The notes: generated by a model not told the origin, from the letters alone. A stretch of DNA of 64,000 nt from Terriglobia bacterium (GCA_951813285.1 OX638355.1:4838437-4902436); one strand, 5' to 3'. Positions 26,369 to 34,851 are shown, counted from the stretch's first letter. Program-made: numbers and translations.

Positions 26369-27298
26369 ATGAAGGCGACTCGTGATTTCCTGAAACAGCT
26401 CGGTTTCCCCGCGGGCGACGGATACGCCCTCCGGAGTACGCCCAAGCGTTTTCCGGACGGGGCACAGTACCGCTTTGAAATACCCAGCGTCGAGGGCCCT
26501 CGCTGCCTGAAGGCCGTCATCGAGGAAGCCGAGCGCTACCGGCTCACCATTCATCGGGTCAGCCAGGGCAGCGGGATCATGCTGATGACCGACGACGAGA
26601 TCAAGGACATGCTGAAGATCGCCCGAGACCGGCAGATGGAGGTGAGCCTGTTCGTGGGACCGCGGGCCACCTTCGATATCGGGGCTCAGCCGCTGACGGC
26701 GGCGGGCAAGAACATCGGCCTGGGCTTGAGGGGAATGGATCAGGTGGTCTATGCGGTGGAGGACATCAAGCGGGGGTGCGATCTGGGGCTGCGGGGCATC
26801 CTGGTGGCCGACCTGGGGCTGTTGTGGCTGGTCAATCAGCTGAGACAGTCGGGGCAGCTACCCGCCAACCTGGTGGTCAAGATCTCGGTCCAGCTCAGCG
26901 CCACCAATCCGATTGCCGTCAGGATCCTGGAAGACTTCGGAGGCAATACCTTCAACGTCTCCTCAGACATGCCGCTTCCACTGTTGGCCTCCATCCGGGA
27001 AGCGGTCTCCCTGCCGCTGGACCTCTACGTGGAGACTCCCGACAATTTTGGGGGGTTCGTCCGCCATTTCGAGATCCCCGAATTCATCCGCCTGCTCTCC
27101 CCCGTCTATGTCAAGTTGGGCCTGCGCAACGCCCCCGACATCTACCCCAGCGGAACCCACATCGATCCCACCGCCATCGCCCTCTCCAGGGAACGCGTCC
27201 GCCGGGCCCGCATCGCGGCCGACCTGATCGAGCGCTACTACCCGGAGGCGGTCATGTCCCGGCCGGGCGCGGCCGACCTGGCCATTCCGGAGATCTGA
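26369..27298 (+). CDS. U32-peptidase-like TIM-barrel protein
   Basis: A 309-residue cytoplasmic protein. The pieces HRVSQGSGIMLMTDDEIKDM, VSLFVGPRATFDIGAQ and MDQVVYAVEDIKRGCDLGLR resemble a family commonly annotated as U32 peptidase-like, found in diverse bacteria. The alternating strand/helix pattern (GLRGILVADLGLLWLV, LVVKISVQLSATNP, LPLDLYVETPDNFGGFV) fits a (beta/alpha)8 barrel. The cysteines of true U32 proteins that bind iron-sulfur are not evident, so peptidase activity is doubtful. Conserved VKISVQLSATNP and DIYPSGTHIDPTAI may line the active site. It is monocistronic, downstream of the repeat region. Confidence 0.7.
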   Translation: MKATRDFLKQLGFPAGDGYALRSTPKRFPDGAQYRFEIPSVEGPRCLKAVIEEAERYRLTIHRVSQGSGIMLMTDDEIKDMLKIARDRQMEVSLFVGPRATFDIGAQPLTAAGKNIGLGLRGMDQVVYAVEDIKRGCDLGLRGILVADLGLLWLVNQLRQSGQLPANLVVKISVQLSATNPIAVRILEDFGGNTFNVSSDMPLPLLASIREAVSLPLDLYVETPDNFGGFVRHFEIPEFIRLLSPVYVKLGLRNAPDIYPSGTHIDPTAIALSRERVRRARIAADLIERYYPEAVMSRPGAADLAIPEI

Positions 27299-27409
27299 CC
27301 GGTGATTCAGGAAAACAACATTGAGATATGATGGCGCCATGGGTTGTCAGGCCACGACGTCCACCATCGGATACCCCTTGATCTCCGCCTTCCACCCCTG
27401 AGGTGCACA

Positions 27410-28384
27410 GTGCGCTATACGAGGAACTCTATACCAACTGAGAATCGTCGCAGCCTGCGCGCTGTAGCGGCCGCAGCCACGGCACTGATCGCCTGCCTTT
27501 TAGCCGCCACTGCCGCCGGCGCCCAGGACAACCACCGTGGCGGCTATGTCGGCCTCAACCTGGGTTTGGCGGAATCGTCGCCGTTGGATTCGGCCGTCTC
27601 TGCGGTCAGCAACCCGACCAGGTGCGACAGGCTGCTTTATGACGATCCGGCGCTGGCGCCGAGCGACCCTGCATGCACGGACACGACGCCGCGGCAACTC
27701 TCCTCCAACGGCTTCTCGCCAGGGTTGGGATTCACAGGCGGTTTCAGCGCCGGCTACGCCTTCGGCGGTCCTCGCATCGAGTTCGAGTACCGGGCCCGGA
27801 CCCAGGGCGGCGACGTGTCCCCGCTCATCGATGCCGCCTCCAACCAGGCCGTGGTCAGCAAGGCCCTGGAATGGAGCCCCGTGTCTCCCCCGACGGAGTC
27901 GATCTCCAACTACCGCGTCCACCAGGTCTTCGCCAACCTCTACTACGATTTCCCCAACGACTCGCGCTGGACACCCTATCTGGGCGCCGGCGCCGGCCTG
28001 GCCCGCACCGACCTGCGCTACACCCGCCGCCTGATCCGCAAGACGCTTGACCAGGGGTACCAGGACGTGGAGCCGCCGCTCACCCTCGCCGACCGGCCGG
28101 CAGCCGCTGCCGGCACGGTCAGCCTGCTGCAACCGGACCTCAGCGGCACGCTTCCCGGCTTTCAGATCCTGGGCGGGGTGGACTACGCGGTGGGCGACCG
28201 CACCTCGATCGGGATCAATGCGCACTGGGCCCGCTTTGGGGAGCTGAGCCAGAACGTGACCTGGTCCATCATCCGCAGCCACGAACCCGTGCGGGCGGAC
28301 GGGACGACGCCATTCTCAGGAACGGTGACGCTGAGCAGCTTCCAGTATTGGGGGGTGACGGTCGGACTGAAGTACCGCTTCTGA
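27410..28384 (+). CDS. Outer membrane beta-barrel protein
   Basis: I choose the GTG at 27410, which places a basic N region before a signal peptide (LRAVAAAATALIACLLAATAAGA, cleaved before QDN). The mature part alternates short amphipathic strands: GGYVGLNLGLAES, LGFTGGFSAGYAFGGPRIEFEYRA, QVFANLYYDFPN, WTPYLGAGAGLARTDLRY and YWGVTVGLKYRF. The final phenylalanine in a VTVGLKYRF terminus is the classic signal for BAM-dependent outer membrane insertion. About 324 residues with long connecting loops resembles OmpA/opacity-type barrels. Function is unknown. A longer frame to 27344 exists but lacks a better start. Confidence 0.85.
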   Translation: MRYTRNSIPTENRRSLRAVAAAATALIACLLAATAAGAQDNHRGGYVGLNLGLAESSPLDSAVSAVSNPTRCDRLLYDDPALAPSDPACTDTTPRQLSSNGFSPGLGFTGGFSAGYAFGGPRIEFEYRARTQGGDVSPLIDAASNQAVVSKALEWSPVSPPTESISNYRVHQVFANLYYDFPNDSRWTPYLGAGAGLARTDLRYTRRLIRKTLDQGYQDVEPPLTLADRPAAAAGTVSLLQPDLSGTLPGFQILGGVDYAVGDRTSIGINAHWARFGELSQNVTWSIIRSHEPVRADGTTPFSGTVTLSSFQYWGVTVGLKYRF

Positions 28385-28461
28385 ACCGCAGGGACTCCAC
28401 CCGGGTCAAAGGCCGGCGTGAGCCGGGCCGCTTCTGCGGCTGGTTTAAGGCCCGGTCCGCT

Positions 28462-29424
28462 TCAATCCAGGTAATAGCCGGCGCCGATCAGAACCGGAAC
28501 CCCGAAGGAGGTGACCCGTTTGACAAAGGTCACCTTGCGTTGCCACTGGCCGGTGGCCGGATTCCGGTTGGAGTAGTAGAGGAAGGACTCACCGAAGGCA
28601 TCGGCAACCCCCAGGACATTCCGCCCTCCGAAGCTGTCGATAAAGACCGAGGACAACTCGGACCCGATCAGAGGATCGGCCGGGGAACCGCTGAAGAAGG
28701 TGTAGCCGTAGGTGTCCAGGCCGAACAGGTAAATGGAGCCGCTGCGCCAGCGGGGATCGTTGGCCAGGCCGACCGAGGCGAAATAGCCCCTCGAATCCAG
28801 GTCCATGGCGGCGCAGCGGACAAACTCCTGCAGCCGAACCTCGGAAGGGTCGGCATCGAGCATGGCGGCGTTGACCTCCTCGATCCTGCAGGTGCCGGGC
28901 AGGTCACGCCGGTAGACCCCCACCCCGATCGCGGCTGAGTTCCCCTCCCAGTCGATGCTCTTGATGTAGGTGGCCTTGGGCTCGTCCCTGCCCGTCTCCG
29001 GATTGAGGAAGGAGTAGTAGATGAAGCCCTCGCCGAACCCGCTGGCGATGCGGTGCTGTTCCTTGTAGTAGTCGTTGCCGTAGACATCGACCAGCAGTCC
29101 CAGGGAGGTCCCTTCCCTTTCCCGAGCGGGTGGAAAGACGAACAACCGGGCCTGGTCGCTCAACGGCGTGACCTCGGAGACGAAGACATAGGTCGGACCG
29201 CTCTTCCAGCGCTCCTCCTCGTTGAAGGCCCTGCGGGCCTCCTCGAAGCCTACCTCATGGACAAACTCGTAGGCGCACTGGGTCAGAGTCTTGGCATCCT
29301 GCAACGTCCGAACGGCGCTGGCCACGACGGAGCGGTCCGCGCAGGAATCCTCGGTAGCCAGGGCCGGAGAGACGAGGGAGAGAAACAAGGGGATAAGAAT
29401 GGAACGACAATGCGGTTTTTTCAT
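28462..29424 (-). CDS. Exported double-Cache-domain protein
   Basis: A 320-residue protein with a clear signal peptide (MKKPHCRSILIPLFLSLVSPALA). Two repeats of a Cache (PAS-like periplasmic sensor) unit follow: GEGFIYYSFLNPETGRDEPK with KATYIKSIDWEG and GVGVYRRDL in the first, and GESFLYYSNRNPATGQWQRK with VTFVKRVTSFGVP and GAGYYLD in the second. Cache domains usually sit in chemoreceptors or sensor kinases, but this protein ends after the second domain without a membrane or signalling module. It would be a free periplasmic binding protein that could present a ligand to a partner. It is encoded alone. Confidence 0.8.
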   Translation of the reverse strand: MKKPHCRSILIPLFLSLVSPALATEDSCADRSVVASAVRTLQDAKTLTQCAYEFVHEVGFEEARRAFNEEERWKSGPTYVFVSEVTPLSDQARLFVFPPAREREGTSLGLLVDVYGNDYYKEQHRIASGFGEGFIYYSFLNPETGRDEPKATYIKSIDWEGNSAAIGVGVYRRDLPGTCRIEEVNAAMLDADPSEVRLQEFVRCAAMDLDSRGYFASVGLANDPRWRSGSIYLFGLDTYGYTFFSGSPADPLIGSELSSVFIDSFGGRNVLGVADAFGESFLYYSNRNPATGQWQRKVTFVKRVTSFGVPVLIGAGYYLD

Positions 29425-29599
29425 GCGTGTATTTTACCGCATCACGGTCGTGCCGTACACCCACAAAGTTTCATCGCATCCCTCGTTTCTCATCGGCTTC
29501 CCGGATGCCTTCAAACTTCAGCGGTTTGGTGGTAGACTGCGTTGGCATCAGGCTGTCCTGGCGGAATCGGGTCAAACTCTTTTCCAACAGTATTTTACA

Positions 29600-29770
29600 G
29601 GACTTCCAGAGAAAAAAGAGTTATCCACGAAGGGACACGAAGAACGACGAAGAGCCACTAAGGCATTGAGGTTAACCGCGACGGGATACCAAGGTCGCGA
29701 AGGGATTATCGATTTCAGATTGTTTTGCTCTCGTATGATCCGCCCCCCAGGGCGGGGGCGACACTTACAA
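29600..29770 (-). repeat. Composite repeat, family B, copy 5 (inverted)
   Basis: The coding-direction order is preserved on the minus strand: GGCGGATCATACGAGAGCAA, an ATCGATAATCCCTTCGCGAC block, CCTTAGTGGCTCTTCGTCGT and the CTTCGTGGATAACTCTTTTT tract. Its GGATCATACGAG end lies 15-50 bases upstream of the ankyrin gene. Confidence 0.8.
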
Positions 29771-29786
29771 AAAAAAGGATGATGTC

Positions 29787-30497
29787 ATGGCAATCAAGTG
29801 GACTTGTGCCGGAGCCTGTTTTTGGCTACTGCTGTTTGCTTTCACACTTGCGGCGCAGCCGGACCCGGACTGCGAAGAGTGGAACACCCGGGAGTATTTC
29901 CTGAAGGCCACGGTCGAGGAGGTGACCTCCTGTCTGGCTGCCGGAGGCGACGTTGAGGCACAAACTGAAAATGGTCGCACGCCTCTGCACTTTGCGGCCT
30001 GGTCCAGCCAGAATCCGGCGGTGGTCAAGACCCTGCTGGAGGCGGGAGCAAACCCTGATGCTCGGAGCAAGAACCGCAATACTCCCCTGATTCTGGCGGC
30101 CTGGGGGAACAGGAATCCGGCAGTGACAGCGGCCCTGCTTGCCGGTGGGGCAGACCCGAATGCAGGGAACAAATCCGGCAACACCCCGCTGCACGATGCC
30201 GCACGGGCAAATGGGAATCCGAACGTGACACGGGTGCTGGTTGAAGCCGGGGCCGACTTGACGGCGGCGGACAACAAGGGCCGTACACCCTTGCATCAGG
30301 CCGCTGCAAGCGGCAAGATTCCAGCCGTGATCGACCTCCTGCTCGAAGCAGGAGCCGACCCGAATGCTCGGGATGCAGAAGGCAAAACGCCCTGGAATCT
30401 AGCCCAGTCCAACGAGGCGCTCAAGGGAACCACGACCTACATTCGCCTTCACGAGGCACAGTTCGAGTCGTCGGAGAGAGGCGATCGGAGTCGGTAA
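29787..30497 (+). CDS. Exported ankyrin-repeat protein
   Basis: The 236-residue protein starts with a signal peptide (CAGACFWLLLFAFTLAAQ) and continues with about five ankyrin repeats: NGRTPLHFAAWSSQNPAVVK, NRNTPLILAAWGNRNPAVTA, SGNTPLHDAARANGNPNVTR, KGRTPLHQAAASGKIPAVID and EGKTPWNLAQSN. Each has the TPLxxAA helix signature and the following G-A-D-P-N-A hairpin. Ankyrin arrays bind proteins, and no catalytic domain is attached. It is transcribed alone from a repeat-rich upstream region. Periplasmic or secreted location is likely. Confidence 0.88.
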   Translation: MAIKWTCAGACFWLLLFAFTLAAQPDPDCEEWNTREYFLKATVEEVTSCLAAGGDVEAQTENGRTPLHFAAWSSQNPAVVKTLLEAGANPDARSKNRNTPLILAAWGNRNPAVTAALLAGGADPNAGNKSGNTPLHDAARANGNPNVTRVLVEAGADLTAADNKGRTPLHQAAASGKIPAVIDLLLEAGADPNARDAEGKTPWNLAQSNEALKGTTTYIRLHEAQFESSERGDRSR

Positions 30498-31123
30498 CAG
30501 GCTGGACGCACTCCTGCAGGAATTCACGGCGGCACTGAATGGAGTCGGCGCTTGACCCGCATTTCTCACCAGGGGGCAGGATCATGGCGCAGGGCATGCC
30601 CAGCGCAGTCTGTTACCCGCGAGCCACTACCATGGAGCCAATCAAAGTACTGAAAATAAACTACTTTTCTTCATGGCACCAGCGACTTGGTGGGAAATGC
30701 GGGTTAGTGGCATCTTTCTCCCTCCCGGCACTCGTCTCAGGGGTGCAATTCCAGGGGAAGAAGTACGGGCTAAACAAGTTACGGTAACTCAAATCCACCG
30801 CAACCGCCACGTATCATGATATGATGAGCCGGTTTTCCCCGGATGGCTCACTCAGTTGGAGGTTCAGAGGCTTGACTAGGGCGCCGACCCGAGGCAATCG
30901 GAGCTTTCGGGATGTCGGCTCCAGACACCACCCCATAGGACCGACCGAGCTTCCTGCAGGCCGCAGCACAAACCAAGAGGCTGGATCTCTCACTGAGACA
31001 TCGCTTCCCGCCCCCTCGTCATGACGGGATCAGCGCCCGACCGGCAGTCGAAGCCCGTTCGGCGAGTGGAGGAGTAATTGACCCTCAACCTTCAAGCGGT
31101 TGGGATTCGAAAGGAGTAACGTC
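30498..31123. other. Intergenic region upstream of the STAS gene
   Basis: I see no convincing gene. Small open frames at 30539-30787 and 30821-31024 lack recognisable domains or plausible ribosome sites. A short hairpin CAACC-TTCAAG-CGGTTG lies at 31084-31102, just before the ribosome-binding site AAAGGAG of the STAS gene. Confidence 0.45.
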
Positions 31124-31771
31124 ATGGCAGCTCAAGTCAAATGGAGCCGTTTGGAAGGCATTCTGATTGCCGCACCGATCGGTCGTATCGACGGCAACAA
31201 CTACATCGAAGTCCAGAATACCTTGGAATCCGGAATCGATTCCGATGAGCGGGCCATGATCCTGGACTTCGGGCAATTGGGCTACATCAGCAGCGCAGGT
31301 CTTCGCGTTTGCCTGATCATTGCCAAGAAATTCAACCCGGAAGGCAAGGCCTTCGGTATCTGCAACCTCTCCGATTCGATCCGCGAGATTGTCACCGTGA
31401 GCGGCTTTCATGGGATCATGTCGATTTACGATTCGCAGAGCGCGGCCATCGAAGCCATCACCGGCAGTACCGACCTCGGGGATGAGGGAGCAGCAGAAGC
31501 ATCCTCGACCATACCGATGCGTGACTCTGTCGATTTCGATATCATCGGAGAAAACATCCAGCACATCGCCAACTTCACGATCGAGAAATACGAGTACAAG
31601 CATGACCGCAGCCTCTCGCTCAAGGAGCGGGAGGCCGTCGTTGCCGGCATCACCAATGCCCTGTGGATGTATATTGAGCGTCTGAAGATTCGGCGCAAGC
31701 AGCTTCTGACGGAAATGTTCAAATCCGCCGAATCAGTTCTCGAACAGGTCGTTGCAAAATCGGAAAAATGA
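31124..31771 (+). CDS. STAS-domain protein with helical C-terminal extension
   Basis: AAAGGAG sits 7-13 bases before the ATG at 31124, so I take this start (215 residues). Residues 1-105 form a STAS (anti-sigma factor antagonist) fold: GILIAAPIGRIDGNNYIEVQ, then AMILDFGQLGYISSAGLRVC, which contains the D-x-x-x-I-x-S-A-G-L motif. The serine is the normal phosphorylation site in SpoIIAA/RsbV proteins. The C-terminal 100 residues (FTIEKYEYKHDRSLSLKERE, IERLKIRRKQLLTEMFKSAE) are helical and not part of STAS. No cognate anti-sigma kinase is adjacent. Partner-switching control of an unlinked regulator is plausible. Confidence 0.85.
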   Translation: MAAQVKWSRLEGILIAAPIGRIDGNNYIEVQNTLESGIDSDERAMILDFGQLGYISSAGLRVCLIIAKKFNPEGKAFGICNLSDSIREIVTVSGFHGIMSIYDSQSAAIEAITGSTDLGDEGAAEASSTIPMRDSVDFDIIGENIQHIANFTIEKYEYKHDRSLSLKEREAVVAGITNALWMYIERLKIRRKQLLTEMFKSAESVLEQVVAKSEK

Positions 31772-31943
31772 CGGCCATAGCGGCCTCGGTGGAATCGTCT
31801 GCCAGGATGAAGATCCGGTTGAAATTCCGTGGCCGCGCTTGCGCCAGGCTGTCCGGGGATCCTGTTTGCAGTTCGGACTGAATGACCGGCGTGGACTTGC
31901 CCGGCGCAGCCTGCAGCCCGCACGACTGCTTTTTCGACACAAG

Positions 31944-32291
31944 TCAGAGGCTTCCTTCCTCAACCAGATCGACATAGTTCACGTCCATCCAGCGGTGCTC
32001 CAGTTCGGGATGGCTTTCCCGGAACTGAACGGCCCTGCCCACCATGCCGCTCATGAAGGCCAGCTGCTCGCGGCCGAACTCATTCGGCGGCAGGGGCTCG
32101 CTGGAAAGGGAGCGTGCCCGCTCCACCAGGCTGTTCCAGGACCCCATGAACTGCGAGGGCTCGCGGTGGGTCTGCTCCGGTTCGATCTCGGGGTGCTGCC
32201 GCCGTTCGCGGGCCAACCGTGCGTTGTTGCGCAAGAAACGGTTCATTTCAAAGACGACGTCGCCAATCTTTTCCTCCAAACAGTCGCACAT
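31944..32291 (-). CDS. Possible sulfotransferase-like C-terminal fragment
   Basis: This 115-residue frame starts inside the end of the next frame upstream, with no ribosome-binding site. Its middle, THREPSQFMGSWNSLVERAR, resembles the THRDPxxxxxSWxSL segment of PAPS-dependent sulfotransferases, and AVQFRESHPELEHRWMDVNY with DLVEEGSL resembles their C-terminal strand. The PAPS-binding N-terminal part is absent. Either it continues the upstream frame after a +1 frameshift near 32270, or it is an independent remnant. I regard it as decayed. The similarity is weak and unaided. Confidence 0.4.
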   Translation of the reverse strand: MCDCLEEKIGDVVFEMNRFLRNNARLARERRQHPEIEPEQTHREPSQFMGSWNSLVERARSLSSEPLPPNEFGREQLAFMSGMVGRAVQFRESHPELEHRWMDVNYVDLVEEGSL

Positions 32292-32724
32292 CCGGTGAGT
32301 TTAACGCTCCGACCAGTTGCTGCAGACCCTGACGCATCCACTCCGGACAGGCCGAGTCGAAGGGAACGCCCTCGTCCTTGGCGTAGCGCTCGGCCCGGGC
32401 CGTCAGGCAGGCGAAGTCCAGGCGGGTTTGCGGCACCTGATACGGCCATTCTTCCCGATGGTCCTTGACCCACTGACCAGAGCGTCTCAGCTTGGTCAAC
32501 ATGCCCAGCCACTCGATCGGGCGCGAGTTGTCCTCGCGGATGGCGCGGTCGCAAATGGGTAGCCTGTCCTTCGGCTTGTTCTTGCTGAACCGGTACTTCC
32601 CCAAATGATCGAACACGGCCCAGTGGCCATGGAGCGGGGAATTCTTGCCGCGCGCCTGGCAGGCGCGCTTGAATGCCTCGTAGGGTACCTCGGGCCAATA
32701 AGGCCCGAAAAATGTTATAGCCAT
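32248..32724 (-). CDS. Unknown 158-residue protein, possibly frameshifted
   Basis: It opens with MAITFFGPYWPEVPYEAFKR and is rich in W, R and K (KHHR-type basic content, WVKDHREEWPYQVP). No domain is recognised. The C-terminal tail VRLFGGKDWRRRL is basic and reads like an out-of-frame end, whereas the +1 frame continues as CDCLEEKIGDVVFEMNR. Its start faces the Fic gene across a 130-bp AT-rich divergent promoter region, so it could share regulation with Fic. Composition resembles accessory or phage-derived genes. Confidence 0.45.
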   Translation of the reverse strand: MAITFFGPYWPEVPYEAFKRACQARGKNSPLHGHWAVFDHLGKYRFSKNKPKDRLPICDRAIREDNSRPIEWLGMLTKLRRSGQWVKDHREEWPYQVPQTRLDFACLTARAERYAKDEGVPFDSACPEWMRQGLQQLVGALNSPDVRLFGGKDWRRRL

Positions 32725-32763
32725 GACGAGTGCAGCGCAGAAACCTACTTTTGGAATGACACC

Positions 32764-32799
32764 ATAACCTATTAATGATACAACTTAATAACCTATTAA
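32764..32799. promoter_or_regulatory. Two perfect 12-bp direct repeats in the divergent AT-rich promoter region
   Basis: ATAACCTATTAA occurs at 32764-32775 and again at 32788-32799, 24 nt start to start (about two helical turns). It lies between the unknown leftward gene and the Fic gene and is a candidate operator. Confidence 0.5.
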
Positions 32800-32857
32800 C
32801 CGCGCAGAAAAAATTCGAAAAATCATGCTGCACCAGGAGGCTTAAGAAACGAGCGAT

Positions 32858-34387
32858 ATGGCAAGTCCTGCGGACAAACTGTCTGAATCCCTTGAGGCTC
32901 TCAAAGCCCTTCAGGGACGTGGCGTGGTGGCGATCCGCTCGCGCGACCTGAGCCGCACGCATCGGGAGCGCCTCTTGAAAAGCGGCTTCCTGAAGGATGT
33001 CATCAAGGGCTGGTACATCGCGGCGGGCCCGGATGAGGCTCCGGGAGACAGTACGCCCTGGTATGCCTCATTCTGGGAGTTCTGCGCGGCCTATCTCGAC
33101 GAGCGGTTTGGCGAAGAGTGGTGCCTGTCTCCTGAACAGTCGCTGTCGCTCCACGCGGGGAACCGAACCGTGCCGGCTCAGTTACTGGTCCGGACGCCGA
33201 GGGGAGGGAACAAGCCAACACCGCTGCTGCACGGGACATCGGTCTTCGACGTGCGCAACGCCATGCCGGCCGAACACCTGGTTGCCAAATGGGACGGCCT
33301 GCGCCTGTACTCCGTGGCTGCAGCGCTGGTGGCCGTATCGACACAGTTCTTCCGGCGGTCGCCAACGGATGTGCGTGCGGCAATGGCCACAATCAAGGAT
33401 GCATCGGATGTGCTGGCGCTCCTGCTCATGGGAGGTCACAGCACGATTGCCGGACGGCTGGCCGGTGCGTTCAGGAATGTCGGACGCCCCCGCCTTGCCG
33501 ACGAGATCGTCAAGACAATGCAAACCGCGGGCTACGCAGTGCGTGAGCGTGATCCGTTTGAGGACAGGCCGGGCATCGTGCTTGCCACGCAAAGCGCCTC
33601 GCCCTACGTCAACCGCATCCGACTCATGTGGGAAGCCATGCGAGAGTGCGTGCTGAAAGTCTTCCCCGTCCCGCCCAAGCGGCCCCATGAGCCCGGTCCG
33701 TATCTGAAGGCCGTCGAGGCCATCTATGTCACTGACGCCTACAATTCCCTGTCGATCGAAGGGTACCGGGTCAGTCCTGAACTCATCGAGCGGGTACGCA
33801 GCGGCGCATGGAGCCCTGATCGGAATCCGGACGATCGCGGAAACAGGAATGCACTGGCTGCGCGTGGATATTATGACGCGTTCATCAGCGTCAGGAGCAG
33901 CGTTGAAAAGGTGCTTGGCGGCAGGAACGCAGGGGATGTCAGCCGCGATGACCACGCCGAATGGTACCGGCGTCTGTTCGGACCGAGCGTCACGGCGGGA
34001 GTCATCCGCCCTGTGGATCTAGCCGGTTACAGAGGCGGCCCTGTCCATATTCGCCGGTCGATGCATGTGCCGCCGCCGCGCGAGGCGGTGCGCGATTGCA
34101 TGCCGGCCTTGTTCGATCTGCTGGAAGGCGAGGCGGAGCCGGCCGTGCGAGTGGTGCTCGGGCATTTCACCTTCGTTTACATCCATCCCTACATGGATGG
34201 CAATGGGCGGATAGGGCGCTTCCTGATGAATGTCATGCTCGCATCGGGAGGCTATCCCTGGACGATCATTCCGTTGGAGCGGCGCGACGATACCATGGAC
34301 GCGCTGGAATCGGCCAGCGTGAAACTGAACATACGACCCTTCGCCGCGTTCCTGGGCGGACTGGTTGAAGCCGGCTTGCGGGATTAG
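32858..34387 (+). CDS. Fic-domain protein with AbiEi-like N-terminal domain
   Basis: A 509-residue protein. The first 230 residues resemble an AbiEi-type winged-helix regulator (SLEALKALQGRGVVAIRSRD, SGFLKDVIKGWYI, SLSLHAGNRTVPAQLLV), a domain found in type IV antitoxins. The second half is a Fic domain with the full catalytic motif HPYMDGNGRIGR (H443), which transfers AMP or another nucleotide group to target hydroxyls. An inhibitory helix motif SLSIEG (S297, E301) precedes it, fitting the S/T-x-x-x-E-G/N rule, so the protein would be auto-inhibited. No separate antitoxin lies beside it. Possible roles are stress or phage defence and self-regulated transcription. Confidence 0.9.
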   Translation: MASPADKLSESLEALKALQGRGVVAIRSRDLSRTHRERLLKSGFLKDVIKGWYIAAGPDEAPGDSTPWYASFWEFCAAYLDERFGEEWCLSPEQSLSLHAGNRTVPAQLLVRTPRGGNKPTPLLHGTSVFDVRNAMPAEHLVAKWDGLRLYSVAAALVAVSTQFFRRSPTDVRAAMATIKDASDVLALLLMGGHSTIAGRLAGAFRNVGRPRLADEIVKTMQTAGYAVRERDPFEDRPGIVLATQSASPYVNRIRLMWEAMRECVLKVFPVPPKRPHEPGPYLKAVEAIYVTDAYNSLSIEGYRVSPELIERVRSGAWSPDRNPDDRGNRNALAARGYYDAFISVRSSVEKVLGGRNAGDVSRDDHAEWYRRLFGPSVTAGVIRPVDLAGYRGGPVHIRRSMHVPPPREAVRDCMPALFDLLEGEAEPAVRVVLGHFTFVYIHPYMDGNGRIGRFLMNVMLASGGYPWTIIPLERRDDTMDALESASVKLNIRPFAAFLGGLVEAGLRD

Positions 34388-34408
34388 GCGGCGCCGCCGG
34401 CTCCAGCG

Positions 34409-34564
34409 TCAGAACGCCGCTCCGGAGCGGGCTTCAGCTCGCCAAGGCAGCTCCCGTGCATTATCGGTTGACAATGAGACGATCAATGCCGGCCGGCGCT
34501 TGCTGGTCCGGCGATCCGTGAAAGGGAAAGGGACAACAACCACATCGAGCGATTCAAAGGTCAC
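34409..34564 (-). pseudogene. Truncated PemK/MazF-family toxin
   Basis: A GTG at 34564, overlapping the antitoxin stop by 11 bases, opens a 51-codon frame reading TFESLDVVVVPFPFTDRRTS followed by KRRPALIVSLS. This is the characteristic N-terminal strand set of PemK/MazF endoribonucleases (VVxVPFPFTDxxxxKxRPALVVS). About half of the usual 110 residues are missing: the frame runs into unrelated sequence and stops at 34409-34411. The toxin is therefore almost certainly inactive. It is shorter than most gene-calling limits. Confidence 0.75.
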
Positions 34565-34778
34565 GCCACGCTTCCTCGTCTTCGGGCGAAATCCATTCGC
34601 TCAGAACTTCGGAGAGGCCTTGCAGGTACTCGTCCTGCCCCGGCGTCACCTTGCGCACCACCAGGTGATCGCCGTCCATTTCGAAAGAAATCACGTCTCC
34701 CTCGACCAGATTGGCCGCCTCACGGATGTTTTTGGGGATCGTCGTCTGCCCACGTGCGGTGATTTTGGCGAGTTCCAT
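34554..34778 (-). CDS. AbrB/MazE-type antitoxin
   Basis: The 74-residue protein has the SpoVT/AbrB swapped-hairpin DNA-binding domain: ITARGQTTIPKNIREAANLV with DVISFEMDGDHLVVRKV. The acidic tail LSEWISPEDEEAWRDL is the usual toxin-binding segment. It is followed, with an 11-base overlap, by a truncated PemK/MazF frame. In intact pairs the antitoxin neutralises the RNase and represses its own operon. With the toxin broken this copy may be a residual repressor or an orphan able to counter related toxins elsewhere. Confidence 0.88.
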   Translation of the reverse strand: MELAKITARGQTTIPKNIREAANLVEGDVISFEMDGDHLVVRKVTPGQDEYLQGLSEVLSEWISPEDEEAWRDL

Positions 34779-34851
34779 TGGCTTACTTCACTAATAATCT
34801 GACTTTACAGATAGTAAGATATATCAGAAAGGAGTGCAATCACACGGGAAT

